NCBI GenBank assembly: GCA_009746045.1
Contig: RPFO01000072.1
Location: 2,367,985 to 2,431,984 of the forward strand
Origin: Mesostigma viride
Lineage: Eukaryota > Streptophyta > Mesostigmatophyceae > Mesostigmatales > Mesostigmataceae
Length of the DNA: 64,000 nt
Direction of reading: 5' to 3'
Shown: positions 52,939-63,800 of the stretch, piece by piece
Position numbering within the stretch: position 1 is the stretch's first letter
Layout of the letters: every line of letters begins with the position of its first letter
The notes under the pieces: model-generated
The model's input: only the letters and a program-made list of their open reading frames with translations
What the model was told of the DNA's origin: nothing
Databases searched by the model: none
Program-made: the position numbers and the translations under genes

Positions 52939-54629
52939 GTCTTGCTGCCGATTTTCCGCCAAAAAGTGACTTACAGCCGATTTGTCGGCACCTACTCGGG
53001 GGACCAGTTTGCGAGAATACTATTGGGAATTAGGAAACGTTTAGCTGAGAAGAATGAAAGTTTATAAGTTTCTCCAGAACATGATACTAGGGTTTGCTAT
53101 ATTTTGACCAAGTTTAACAGGTGTTCCAGACCGTCAAAGTACAAGGGGTCAGGGTACTTTTTCACGTACAACGTGCATTCCGGAAAACGACGACCTGGCC
53201 ATGGCGGCTTGCGCCCACGCATGGCATTTACGTTTGCGTTCGAATTTTCTGGCCAAACTTAGGATATTGATTTTATACGTCCTAAAGATCATACAGGCCA
53301 ATTTTTGGTTCGCGGGAATGCCATTTGATAGGTGTCGGCAGCGTTCTTGCTGGAAAAAACTGCGACCAGGCAGGACGATAGAAACGTTGACAGCAATACC
53401 TTTCCGGCGTATTTTAAAGGATATATCGGTTTCTTTGTACTTTTTATGATACATATTAGTCGTAAACGTGCAAGGGTGGCCAGAAATCGCCGAATCCAGC
53501 GACCATGCTGCACAACTTTGGTGTGCCGAAATGCGCCATTTTGCGGCCACCGCCTGGGCCAAGGTAACGCCATCCATGCCTGGTAAAGCTTAAGCATCGT
53601 TTTCCTATCGATGTTTGACGTTTATATATACGTTCTAGCTTGTGTAGCACATTCTTTTTGCATTATTCATGCTCTTTCTTGACCCTGGCCTGGCCCCTTT
53701 CTAAAACACCCTTCTTAGATGCTTCCCTCAGTCAGTTGACCTGCCACAGGGTGATGGTGATAAGTTTTAGAGGCTGTATGGGTTTGAATACCTCCATATA
53801 TGTTTGTTATACATTTCCCACACACATATTGCATGAGTGTGAGGCAGTTGGCTGGTCTCTGTGGCATCATCAAGCATGTAACCGGTGAGTAGAAGCTTCC
53901 CATTGTCAGCATGTGCCACCAGGTGTGCTGGCCATCACCTGGAAAGCTATAGCAGCTTAGGCCTAGTTTATCCTTGCTAGGGCAGGCTGAAATAGGCTTA
54001 AAATCACTAGTTTGTTGGTGGCTGCCTCCTAGAATGCATGCCTTGCGTAGGGTATCCGTACCACGTTACCTACGTGCATGGACAAGGTGGCACCTGCACA
54101 TAGGTGCCATGTAAGGGCAGTGTGATGATGCAGTTATGTTTCCCCATCATTGTGGAAGGGAAATGTATTGTTTGGCATGGTTGGGGGCCATATTAGTAGG
54201 TATTAGTAGGTAGTATGCCCACTCCTACCCCCTTGGTTGCTTTTTACCAACGGTACCCCTATGGGCTGTACTGGGTGTAACTGCTGGTATACCCACCCAA
54301 ATGATGACCCCAATGGCTCAAACTGTTCAGCAACTAATTGTTTATCATCCCTGAAGTGGTAGGTGCCTAGCTCTTACAACATAATTCAAAATGCACATTC
54401 TACCAAAAATGAAAACGCTCGTCTTGACCCCCCTGACTTTGACGGCAGTTATACATGGCCTACGATGAATATATGTGAGGTTGTGATATATCATGGCTTA
54501 GGGCAACTCATGGACATGCTTGCCCCCCAAGGACAGCCATTGGATATTGCTAGGTTGTACAGGGGCTGGTTTACAAAATAGGTGAGTTACTGCCGATTTA
54601 TCGGCAGCATTTCCGCCCATTTAGGGGTT
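52927..54629. mobile_element. Nested 1.7-kb unit with 13-bp inverted ends
   Basis: AACCCCTAAATGG at 52927-52939 and its exact reverse complement at 54617-54629. Both ends carry a subterminal GCTGCCGAT motif and a palindrome (GCCGATTTGTCGGC; CTGCCGATTTATCGGCAG). The inside has only short ORFs. It sits just inside the left long inverted repeat; no clear target-site duplication. Confidence 0.5.
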
Positions 54630-55430
54630 GCACGCGAGCGAAGCCGGCTCACATATAATGGGTGGCTGAAATACGCAAGCTTCAATTGGGTGAGCAACTT
54701 AGTGCACGATCATCCACCAAACGGGCGTTTCATGTCAGGCTGCCGGGGAGGCTGAGAAGCAGGCTATCAAGCCAGGCAGCAGGACTCTGCTCGATTACAA
54801 ATTGCAGCAGCGGTCGGGGCCCTGTTTAGGGGCGCGCCGGGCGGTAGGATGCCGGATGAGGACTGAGGAGCCAGAGATCGAGGAGGGCGACACATTGTGC
54901 TGTTGGCCATCATGGGCATGTACAGTTTGCAGGGGTGTTAATAATTACATACCATACAACAACAACATAACTCCGTTGGGAGTATCTGTAGCACATATCC
55001 CAGAGAAGGGGCATATGAGCCTATAATACACTCTAACTGAGCTACTTCCTGCAAGGGTGGGAATGTAAACAACACTTGCTCTAGGTGCACCAAGCTAAGC
55101 TGCACCACCACGATCTATCAAGCTCAACCCAGCTAAGGGGAGCCTGTCATGGGGGAGGAAGATCACAATGGCTATCTATACAAGAGCTAGGGCGCATGGC
55201 TTCTCATCAGAGAGTGACTCTCTGCAAAGGCAAAGCTGAGCCAACTCTTAATGCGTCATCCATGGGGGGTCCCATTATAGATAGGCAGGGCGTAACTAAA
55301 TGCTGAAAGCATCATCCGGCCATGGGGTCCATTATGGGCGCACATGCGCAAAGGCCACATGCTAGGCTAAGCCTGACTAATCTACACTGCTGTTATATAT
55401 TCCCTGGACTGAGGTGGCAGGAGCTTAGGG
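54630..55430. other. Interior of the long-inverted-repeat unit, no gene seen
   Basis: Non-repetitive sequence between the nested element and the broken ORF. No family signature was recognised. Confidence 0.5.
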
Positions 55431-55439
55431 GCTTGCCAG

Positions 55440-55610
55440 GGCTTGTGGTCAACGTGGATGACCGCCCCCCTCCAGTACACCGCCCCCCTGCGCTCTGCCG
55501 GAGCTGAAGGTAGGTCGGCCATATAGCTCGCGTCGCCGCTGTTGCTGGGCCAGGCCTCAAGTCGTCATCCAGCGTGAAGCAAGTCCCCAAGAGCTTCTTG
55601 CGTCATTTAA
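55440..55610 (+). repeat. Diverged direct repeat, copy 1
   Basis: CCCCTCCAGTACAC, CGCTGTTGCTG and GTCGTCATCCAGCGT occur in the same order at 57405-57590. The two copies lie inside and outside the right inverted arm. Confidence 0.65.
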
Positions 55611-55620
55611 GGAACGACAG

Positions 55621-56773
55621 CTAGCTTGTCCGCCATGTACTTAAAGGTGAGGAGCACGGACCGTGCCGGGCCAGCCTTATACCCCCGGCGCGCGCGGGGG
55701 ATCGAGGCGGACAGCTGACTGACATCCGCAGCTCACCAGTGAGTTGCATGGGGGCAAGCATGTCGCGTTTAAATGCCGTGAGAAGCGTCGTCGAGGTCTC
55801 GTCTGCCAGCTGGTCGAAGTGCTTGACGATGACATTGTGGCTGCGCTGGGTGATGTCGGCCTCCTCACGAAGGTCGAGTGCTTGTTGCTTGAGCTGTGCC
55901 GCGATGGTGGAGGTGGTGGAGGTGGTGTGGTGCTTGAGCAAGTCCGCTCAGGTGGAGGGAGTATCGCTGGCCGGGCCACCAGATGCCGGCTGGGCAGCGA
56001 TGTCCTTCACCGCCTGGGCGGTGAGGCCTGCGGTGTCGTGCAAGCACTAAGCTAGGGCGGTGCATGGCGGTGGCTTGGAGGCGCTTGTCGAGGTCGAGGA
56101 GCTGGGCCTTGATGTCGGCAGTGGAGGCGGAAATGGCAGTGGAGGTGGAGGCGACGGTGGTGGAAAGGTGAGGGAGCTCAGTAGCCAGCGTGCCTCCCAT
56201 TGCTGCCACATCGGCAGCAAGGGGGGTCATGCACGTGCTGCTGGAAGGCTTCCGTAAGGATGGACGGAGTGTGGATGCGGAGATGGATGGAGCCCAGATC
56301 TCGCCGTCAGAGCGCATGAGAAGGGAGCAAAGGATGCTCAAGGTGCTGAAGGCGGGGGCGGGGTTGGGGGTGATCCGTCACATAGGTGAGGGGGCACCAT
56401 TTGCCATCCTCAAAGATGAGACGGTCGATGCTGTGGAGATGGATGCACAGGTCGTAAAGTGAGGCGTAGTCCCCGTAAAAGATGCAATTTGCAGAGCATC
56501 GCTCGGAGACATGTTGAGCCATTCGTGATCGTCGACTTTGAAGGCTTGAGGCCGGAAGCGCGGTTCTGTCCAGCGCAGTGCGGGGCGGCTGCGTTTGGGA
56601 TCTGGCGATGCTGAAGGCGAGGCCGCAGGAGTCGAGTGCACTACCAATGTTTGAGTAGTGTCACCGCTGCCTGGTCCGAGGCCGGGCGGAACTGCAGCTG
56701 AAGCTGCAGGCGAATTTTCTTGGCTCATCGCAGCCGCCAGGCTGCGTTGCGTAGTCGAGCGTTTGATCGCCAT
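55621..56773 (-). pseudogene. Broken transposon-type ORF
   Basis: Starts at ATG (56773): MAIKRSTTQRSLAAAMSQEN, Pro/Ser-rich, then LRWTEPRFRPQAFKVDDHEW. One in-frame TGA (56378-56380) interrupts it, after which the same frame continues to 55865 with a Thr/Ser helix, TVASTSTAISASTADIKAQL. A frame change leads to HNVIVKHFDQLADETSTTLL. It reads like a coat/gag-like or ORF1-like helical protein of a mobile element, but no defining motif is present. Confidence 0.4.
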
Positions 56774-56956
56774 AATATTGCGTTTTAGTTTCGGAAAAGT
56801 ATGTCAGCGTGTTCATCTTAGAGAGACGAAGCGATAGTGATATTCACGACCGAATTTGGTGCCCAAACGTGAAAAGTTATGAGCTCCGCCGTCAGCCATG
56901 GCTACCTCGTGGCTCGTGGCGCAGCAACCATCATCTCGTGGCGCAGCAGGGGTGTT

Positions 56957-57190
56957 GCATTAATTAATTAATTAAACACGTGCTCCCGTTGGGGAGTCAC
57001 GGAGCGCACCGAGGTGCTTTTAATCCCTGTGTGTGCACAACAGGAGAAAGGGCAGAGACCCCCAGTCTCCTTCATGCCAAAGGCATGCCACAGCTGCATT
57101 CGGGCGCGCTAGCTAAAAGGACATGCTACCGATCCGGCAAACTGTGGGTGCAATAAGACCCATGTGAGCGTGGCATAACGAGTAGCGTGG
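56957..57190 (-). repeat. Long inverted repeat, right arm
   Basis: Inverted partner of the left arm at 52692-52938. Differences are small: a 3-bp gap in the GCGCGCC region and TTAATCC for GCCTTAA next to the GTGTGTGCACAACAG string. Both arms face inwards with a TTAA-repeat run. Confidence 0.9.
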
Positions 57191-57404
57191 GCAAGTAATC
57201 TGACCATAGCCAGGGCGTAGCATGGCTGTACTAGGACTAGGCTAAGGCTATGGCTGGTTAATGTGTACCGTGCGTTGGCGGTGCACGTGACTAGGTATGT
57301 TGGCACGGCTAGGCAAAGATTCTTTAAGCATGGCTGCCTTAGCGGCAGTGACTACCAATGGATACAATCTAGGGCTATTGCTATTCTAGCCCGCTGGGGG
57401 CGAC

Positions 57405-57600
57405 CACATCTTGTGGTTGATCATCAGGTCCCCGCCCCTCCAGTACACCTTTGGCTTCTGGGGGTCCTGCTTATGGCGGAGGTATTCGATCCGGCCACAG
57501 GTCGCGTCGCTGCTGTTGCTGAGCGGGGGTCAGGTCGTCATCCAGCGTCCAGGTGAGGTCGTGCAACCTCTTGCGACGAGAGAGGAACCGCTGCTTATCC
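57405..57600 (+). repeat. Diverged direct repeat, copy 2
   Basis: Partner of 55440-55610 outside the inverted-repeat unit. This implies that related element sequence extends beyond the right arm. Confidence 0.65.
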
Positions 57601-59137
57601 TCATGCAGGGGAGTTGCATGGCATCATGCTTGACAACCATGATAACACTGGTACGTGTAGATGGTGGCCTAGCTAGTCGATCTGAGCAACGTGCATGCAC
57701 CTTGTGTTTTTGGCCATCAAGCCATGTGCAGCTTGTTGGCTTCACAGCCATGCTCAAGCATGTTAATAATGCATGCTGGCCTAGTCTGCATGCATGTGTG
57801 CACCAAGCATGTTGTTATGTCATGAGCACGTTTTGAAAGGGGATGACAGTCAGGCTCCTTGATTGATCATGTTAATAACAATTCTCCCTAAGTCTGGTGG
57901 AGCATGCACGTTGACAGATTTGTGTTCGAAGGGCCATCATGACATATTTCATTCTTCTCTTATGCATGACAACACTTTTGTCAGGGTAGATGTAAAGTAT
58001 CACGGCAAGCATGATGGTGACGGTGGCTCATACCCAGTGGATGCCATGCAGTGGTGGTGTGATCACATGTGGAAACACCTGTGTTTTGTTGCATTCAAAG
58101 TGATGCATGCTCAGATATTCTTAAGCTACAAAAGTACTACCAAACAAGCTTTTTAGCATTTTACCGTTCTGTGAGTAGTGTATAGCTTACTAGCGTATAA
58201 ATCGTATTATACACAATACACCCCGGGACCGTGTTTTACCGTACGGCGTACTATTTTAGTCTGCCGCCCAGAGCACAATATTGATATGGGTAACATGCGG
58301 TGTGGCCGCCCAACTTACCTGGCCGGGGGTCTTATGTTATCTACTCGGAAATAACCTGCTGCATGCTAGCAGGTAATTTAGCGGGTCATCTGCACTCATA
58401 AAATCAAAGAACTAACAAAATCCTACTTAGCACCTCACAAGGACAAAAAAATTGTACACATATCAAAGGGACAACCAGCGCAGGCCAGAAATCGGGAGAA
58501 TCCGGACCATGGTAGCTCGAGCCTGCCGTTATCTTTTCCGCGTTTTCGAGTCGTTCAGGATGATGAAGATGAATGGTGATGGAAATGTGTATCCTTGTGC
58601 ATTGAAATTATGGCTGGCTTGCGTGTGGAGCGACTAGATCTACAAGCGCACACAGGCATGGCGTGCTCCTTCATCAGTGTGGCGACACACTGGCACAGTA
58701 CCTTTGTCACCAGGTGGATACGATCATGCACCATATTAGATCGTGCAATGACTCTTTGTATCCATGACAGAATGAAGTAGACCTGCCAGGTACCATCTTC
58801 ATTGAGTATTATGCCAATTGGCATGTCAATGGAAACCCATGGCCTGCCATGGAAAGAATCAGAGGAGCTGCTCTATCCCATATGCCTTTGCCTTGGTCCC
58901 TCAAGAGGTGCGGTCCCTCAGAAGGAGGGAGTGCAACCACCTTTCAAACAGAATTTTGCAACGCATACGTCAGTAGGCAAATGAATGGGACTTTCCCGCA
59001 GCTCATGAAGTGAAAGGTATCCCTGGAGCGCTGGTTCCGCCGAGTCAGCCATGTCAATTTCTGCTACAAACGCTCAAGTCATCAAGGCGCCGCAGCGTCC
59101 ATTCCGCAGTCACATGTATTTCCAAAACTATGACGCT
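57601..59137. other. Intergenic sequence downstream of the MLO-like gene
   Basis: Rich in GCATGC/TGCATG strings. Open frames (57863-58156, 58555-58824) have no recognised family. GGCCAGAAATCG(C/G)(C/G) near 58484 also occurs at 53476, suggesting dispersed element remnants. Confidence 0.45.
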
Positions 59138-60805
59138 CTACCTGCTGGACATCTCCAATGCAGGTATCTCCCCAAGTGAGGTGGGGATTTGACCCGGGAA
59201 CACAGGCATCTGCCGCCTGAAAGTTTGCGCCACTGACTGGTGCGCCCCTGGGGAGATCCCCACGCCCGGCGGCTCCGCCTGCCCCGCAGACCAGGCGATC
59301 AAGTCTCTGCGCAGACTAGTAGAGGAGGGGTGGTCCTGCCCGTCGATTCTCCGCACCATTCCTGGCCCCGGCTTTGTTGTGCCTGAGTTCCCACGACCAT
59401 CACGGCCATCCCCATTGGTTGGAACACCCCCAGTTGGATATTCCATGCTCGGTGCCTTTGACCTGCCCGTTGACTTGGAATCGTGGGACAAGCGCCGCAC
59501 TTTCTGGAACCAGCCGCTCACCGACTTGCGCGTGGCTGTGGGCTTGCTAGGTATGTCCACCTCAGGGTGTTCCACATCCACCACCCATCCAGGTTGCCCC
59601 CCTGGGATCGGCTGTGGAGCCACCCCTGGTCCTTGGGGTGGTGGCGATGCAAATACCTTCGACCAGCTGGGCACGTGCTGCTTCTTTCTCGTTGGCCAGG
59701 CCGCAAGTCGACCACGGTCGACTGGGCCATCCTCCTTGCTCCCCCGCGGGGGGTCGCTAGACCAAGAGGGGGGATCCCACGCGGTGACCATGTCCCCCGT
59801 GTCCACTGATAGCCTTGACTTGGTCCGTAACCTCTCCAGGGATGGTGACGACCGGTGCTCTACGTACTCTGTGGGGGTGTCTCTCGACCCCGGGCTGACA
59901 GCATAACTTGCCCCTTCCGTGCTGGTCCGTTCCCCTGGCAAACCCAGATTGCCAACGCTGCGTTGTGCCGTTTTCCGGACCGGGCTCTCTTGTCTCCGCC
60001 CCCCCTCGGCGGCCATTCCGAACGCATAACGGTATGCCGTGCTCAGCGGGAGACGGTCGTCCACAGATAGCTGTCTGGCCATCGCTGAAGACGAGCTGTG
60101 CAAATTGCTCACTTGTCCGCCCCTCTCGGCACTCATGCGGGTCGACTCAGCCCGTAGGGCCCCCCTCTCGATCGCCGCATTCCCCTTGGAACTCTCAACA
60201 GCCACAATTGGGAACCCCCCTGCATCACTCCCCCACTGCGCCCTCGTGCCTTGCCGGGCCCCGCCCCACCGATCCCATGTCAGGCTCGACGAGCGGCGAA
60301 TCTCCCATGCGCCCGGCGGCTGGTTGTAAGCGCTGTCGATGGACGCCGTCCAGCCCAGTGAGAAGGCCATGAATGGGTCTTGCGGCATTTTCTCCCCGCT
60401 GGCGCGCCGAGCTAGCTGGCTGGCGGTCGCAAACTCCCATGAGCCGTGGCGCGTGAGGGTGAGCTCGCCGCTAGCTCTGTGGGGAGACCCTGGTGGCGAG
60501 GCAATGGGGGAGGATAAGGGTGAGCTAGAGGGGACTCGGGATGTCACGTCAGAGGTGGCGAGTCCCACGGGCTGGGCCCAGCCAGGGATGACGTGGTCGA
60601 TCACGGAGCCCCAGCGGGCCCGTATGTAGCCTTGCAGGTCCCAGCCTCTGCGGGGGCAGATGCGGGTGTGGGTGCGGGTGCGGGTGCCCGCAGGGGGGGG
60701 GGGTGAAGCAGCGGGCCCAGGATTGGAGGATCCAAACCCATGGGACCGTCGTGTTAGTTGCAAGTTGGGGCAACCACTTGGACGGGAGGCGTTGGCTACA
60801 GCGAG
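59138..60805 (-). CDS. MLO-like gene, terminal tail exon
   Basis: atcccag|CTCGCT acceptor, phase 0, 555 codons plus TAG: LAVANASRPSGCPNLQLTRR, WDLQGYIRARWGSVIDHVIP, then Ser/Pro/Gly/Arg-rich disordered sequence. RRSH, RRAS, RRSS and RRLS motifs resemble basophilic kinase sites. KSVSGWFQKVRRLSH is a short amphipathic basic stretch that could bind calmodulin (inference). Confidence 0.65.
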   Translation of the reverse strand, partial: LAVANASRPSGCPNLQLTRRSHGFGSSNPGPAASPPPPAGTRTRTHTRICPRRGWDLQGYIRARWGSVIDHVIPGWAQPVGLATSDVTSRVPSSSPLSSPIASPPGSPHRASGELTLTRHGSWEFATASQLARRASGEKMPQDPFMAFSLGWTASIDSAYNQPPGAWEIRRSSSLTWDRWGGARQGTRAQWGSDAGGFPIVAVESSKGNAAIERGALRAESTRMSAERGGQVSNLHSSSSAMARQLSVDDRLPLSTAYRYAFGMAAEGGRRQESPVRKTAQRSVGNLGLPGERTSTEGASYAVSPGSRDTPTEYVEHRSSPSLERLRTKSRLSVDTGDMVTAWDPPSWSSDPPRGSKEDGPVDRGRLAAWPTRKKQHVPSWSKVFASPPPQGPGVAPQPIPGGQPGWVVDVEHPEVDIPSKPTATRKSVSGWFQKVRRLSHDSKSTGRSKAPSMEYPTGGVPTNGDGRDGRGNSGTTKPGPGMVRRIDGQDHPSSTSLRRDLIAWSAGQAEPPGVGISPGAHQSVAQTFRRQMPVFPGQIPTSLGEIPALEMSSR

Positions 60806-63800
60806 CTGGGATTAAAGGCAGGTAGGCTGCGTGGGATACTACTTGTCCCGTGGGATACCTTTGCTTGCGATGCCACGTAAAGTTGGAACGCTGAAAACTT
60901 GTGCATGGTCACCTTAAGGCAGATGTCACAGGAGCACACAAGGGATGTATCCCAATTGTTTGATCAGCTGAGCGTACGGGCATGTGGGTGTTTGTCTTGG
61001 TCCTTTAGGAACGCATGCAAGACGCAAGTATGTGGGAAGGATGGCGATTTTCTTGCCTACAGTAAAAGGTTTTGGCATGTGGGGCATATTCAGCAGAGCG
61101 AAGTAAGGCACTGTGCCAGGCCTGAATTGTCCACCCCTGCCTAAAACATATACACCGGGGGGGGGGGGGGGGGGGGGGGGGGAATATTCCCAGCTAGACG
61201 CCAATATTTGAGTTTAACATTTCTTTTTATAGCCAGCCTTCTATTGTTAGACATGAGGATTTGCGCAAATGGATTTCATGGTCGATCTACAAGCTTCATT
61301 GGTACGGCCACCCACGAGGAGCCAAGGGATCCATGAGTAGTGCAGTGCCATCAGGCTGTGAGGGAGACAATATATGGGCATCCCGTCGAGCAACTCACGA
61401 GGACAGGAGGGATGCGGCCACGACCAGCGTGAGGAGCAGCAGGATGATACTGCCCAACGTCCCCAGCAGCCGTCCATGGTCCATGACCCGGAGCACCAGG
61501 AAGCACCCCATGCTGCCCAGCTCGCAAGAGACGGCGATCAGCTCCACCGCAAAAGCCAGGCGGCTGCTGAAGGGCTGCGGGAGTTTAGGACAGGTGGCAA
61601 GGACCGACGCCGAGGGTGGAGGCAAGGCCTAAATCATGCCTAGCACAACATAGCGACGAGCAGATTCATAATGACATATCATGGCATGCGCGTGAGGGCA
61701 AGGACGGTGTCATGTGCGACGAAGGCATGCACGATCCCAGGCGCAGTAGAGCCAGCCGGCTAGTTGAAGTCGTAACCGAGCTCGCGACCAAAAAGAAAGC
61801 AGAAAGCAGAAAGCAACAACACCAACGAGACCTTGCTTTCACGATAACCCCATCATGGCGATCGTGGCTGTCCTATTTTTTTTTTTGCCTGCCCAACGCT
61901 GGCCTTTCGTAAAGGTTTGGGAAGCTCTTTGGTTAAACACAATTGACATGGTGAATAAGACTTCACGGCAATGAGATGTTGCCCTCAGATCTAGCCACAA
62001 GCTGGCTTATGTCACAGTTCTGTGTGCTTCGTACCATGGGTGGCCAGCATTGCAGCTCATTGTTTTTCTTATCAGAGTTATAGCTCATTGTCAGTGCTGT
62101 GACGAAACTTACCTGGACAAGGATCAGGTAGGCCATCTGGAACGGCAGCCAGAGCAAGAAGAAGCCGATCTGTTCCAGCCAGATGACCAGCCATGATGGC
62201 ACACGAGCAGCAGCAGGGTTTGCAATTGTACAGGGTTAGCATGCAGCCACCCACTCTTGCATGGAGCCACATCGATAACAAGAAATCGAGGCAGTTACTA
62301 ACAGCAGTGCACCTTATTGCCATTCCAAGCTGCACGTCCTGCGCGAGGTAAACGCGGCTGATCATGCGCTCATCAAGGTTTCTGGTGAGACGCGCGATCC
62401 GCATTCCTAGCTTTATCTGCTCATGGACCCCTACAGACGTGACTAGACTCTCCCTTGGTGACAGATACGACTGTGATGTAGAGGTGGAGGGGCTGGGCGC
62501 TGAGGCTCCCATGCTAATACAGGAAGAACGGCCACTAGCCCGCTGGAGACGTTGCAAATTCTGCATGCCTATAATTACATCATAAGTAAAACAATGGTCG
62601 CAAGCGGTTCAAGAAGACGCCTACATGCACGCTACCATGTACCTGGAACCAGCCCAAGTTGGGAGCACTGCGCGCCGAGATGCCAGTAAGCACTGCAAAC
62701 GAGAGCTGCTTGCATGGCACAGGTAGTTGCGCCCGCCGTGGCCGGACCATTGTGAACCGGATCACACACCAGCATTTTGGCCCCCCGATTTCCACACACA
62801 GCCCGGCCGTTGCGCACAGCATTGCACACAGAGTGACAAGAAAGAAAGGCAAGGTGGTTACACGGCCACATGCTTGAGCAGTGGGATAAAAGACGAAGGA
62901 AAAATGCATCAGACTGTGACAAGTTATAATTAGATTAGGTGAAGTACACGCTTAGGGCTGTCGCAGTTCAAGACATGAGCCAGCACCCGTAGGCCACTGC
63001 ATGTGTAAACCCAAAAAAGGCGATCAGTAGCCAAACAAGAGGGCAAACATCCATGCTGCAAAGGTATAGAAAGGCTTGAACTGGCCTCCTTGGGCCCTCT
63101 CTTCCCCCACCCGATGGAACTCCATTTTTTTTTTTTTTTAACAGAACAAGAGGGGGGGAACAGAACGGTAATTACGGGCTGAAAGCAGCTGTGCATGACG
63201 GCTGACATGCTCGCAACTTGCATGATCGAAAAAGCTCGATTTTTGTGAGCAAAGCGCAATCCTCCCATAAATGCATCGTAGCAGTATGCCCGCCGCCTGC
63301 TGGTCGCGAGGCAAACCAACTGGTGCGTGGCTGGTGTGATGTCATCGTCAATAGAAAAGGTTATGGCGGCACTCGCTTCCCAAGCAAATACCATCACGTA
63401 CCACTTGCTAGATATGAATGACCTTTTGTTTGTCACATACCCTAGCCAACCTGGGCCAGCTAGCCTCCCGTTGTATGCCCTGGACACGCATGGAGGCGTA
63501 CACCGAGGTCCCCACCCCATGGGCCATGTCCCGGAGTGTCATCGTCTGTACAGCCGCGATGCACTGATATATATATATATATATATATTTAGGCATAGGG
63601 AAGCCACCAACCCCACGCCCACCATAACCAGCCATGCATGCCGCCCACCGCTCCACTGCTATTCACCACTTCAACCGCAGGGCTCACCTGCTTGAAGATC
63701 ACGAGCGGTGTGTACGCGACCTGAAGCTGCCCGGTCGTCACGCGATGCCTGCGTGAGCTGGCGCTCAGGTCATGGCTCCGTGCAAACAGCGGCAGACAAC

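Larger units (their letters stand above)
52692..57190. mobile_element. 4.5-kb unit with long terminal inverted repeats
   Basis: Two inverted arms of about 210-240 bp at high identity enclose 4 kb with a nested inverted-repeat unit and a broken - strand ORF. Long terminal inverted repeats are typical of Mutator-like DNA transposons, but no transposase is recognisable and I could not define a target-site duplication, so superfamily assignment is open. It may be non-autonomous. Confidence 0.6.
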
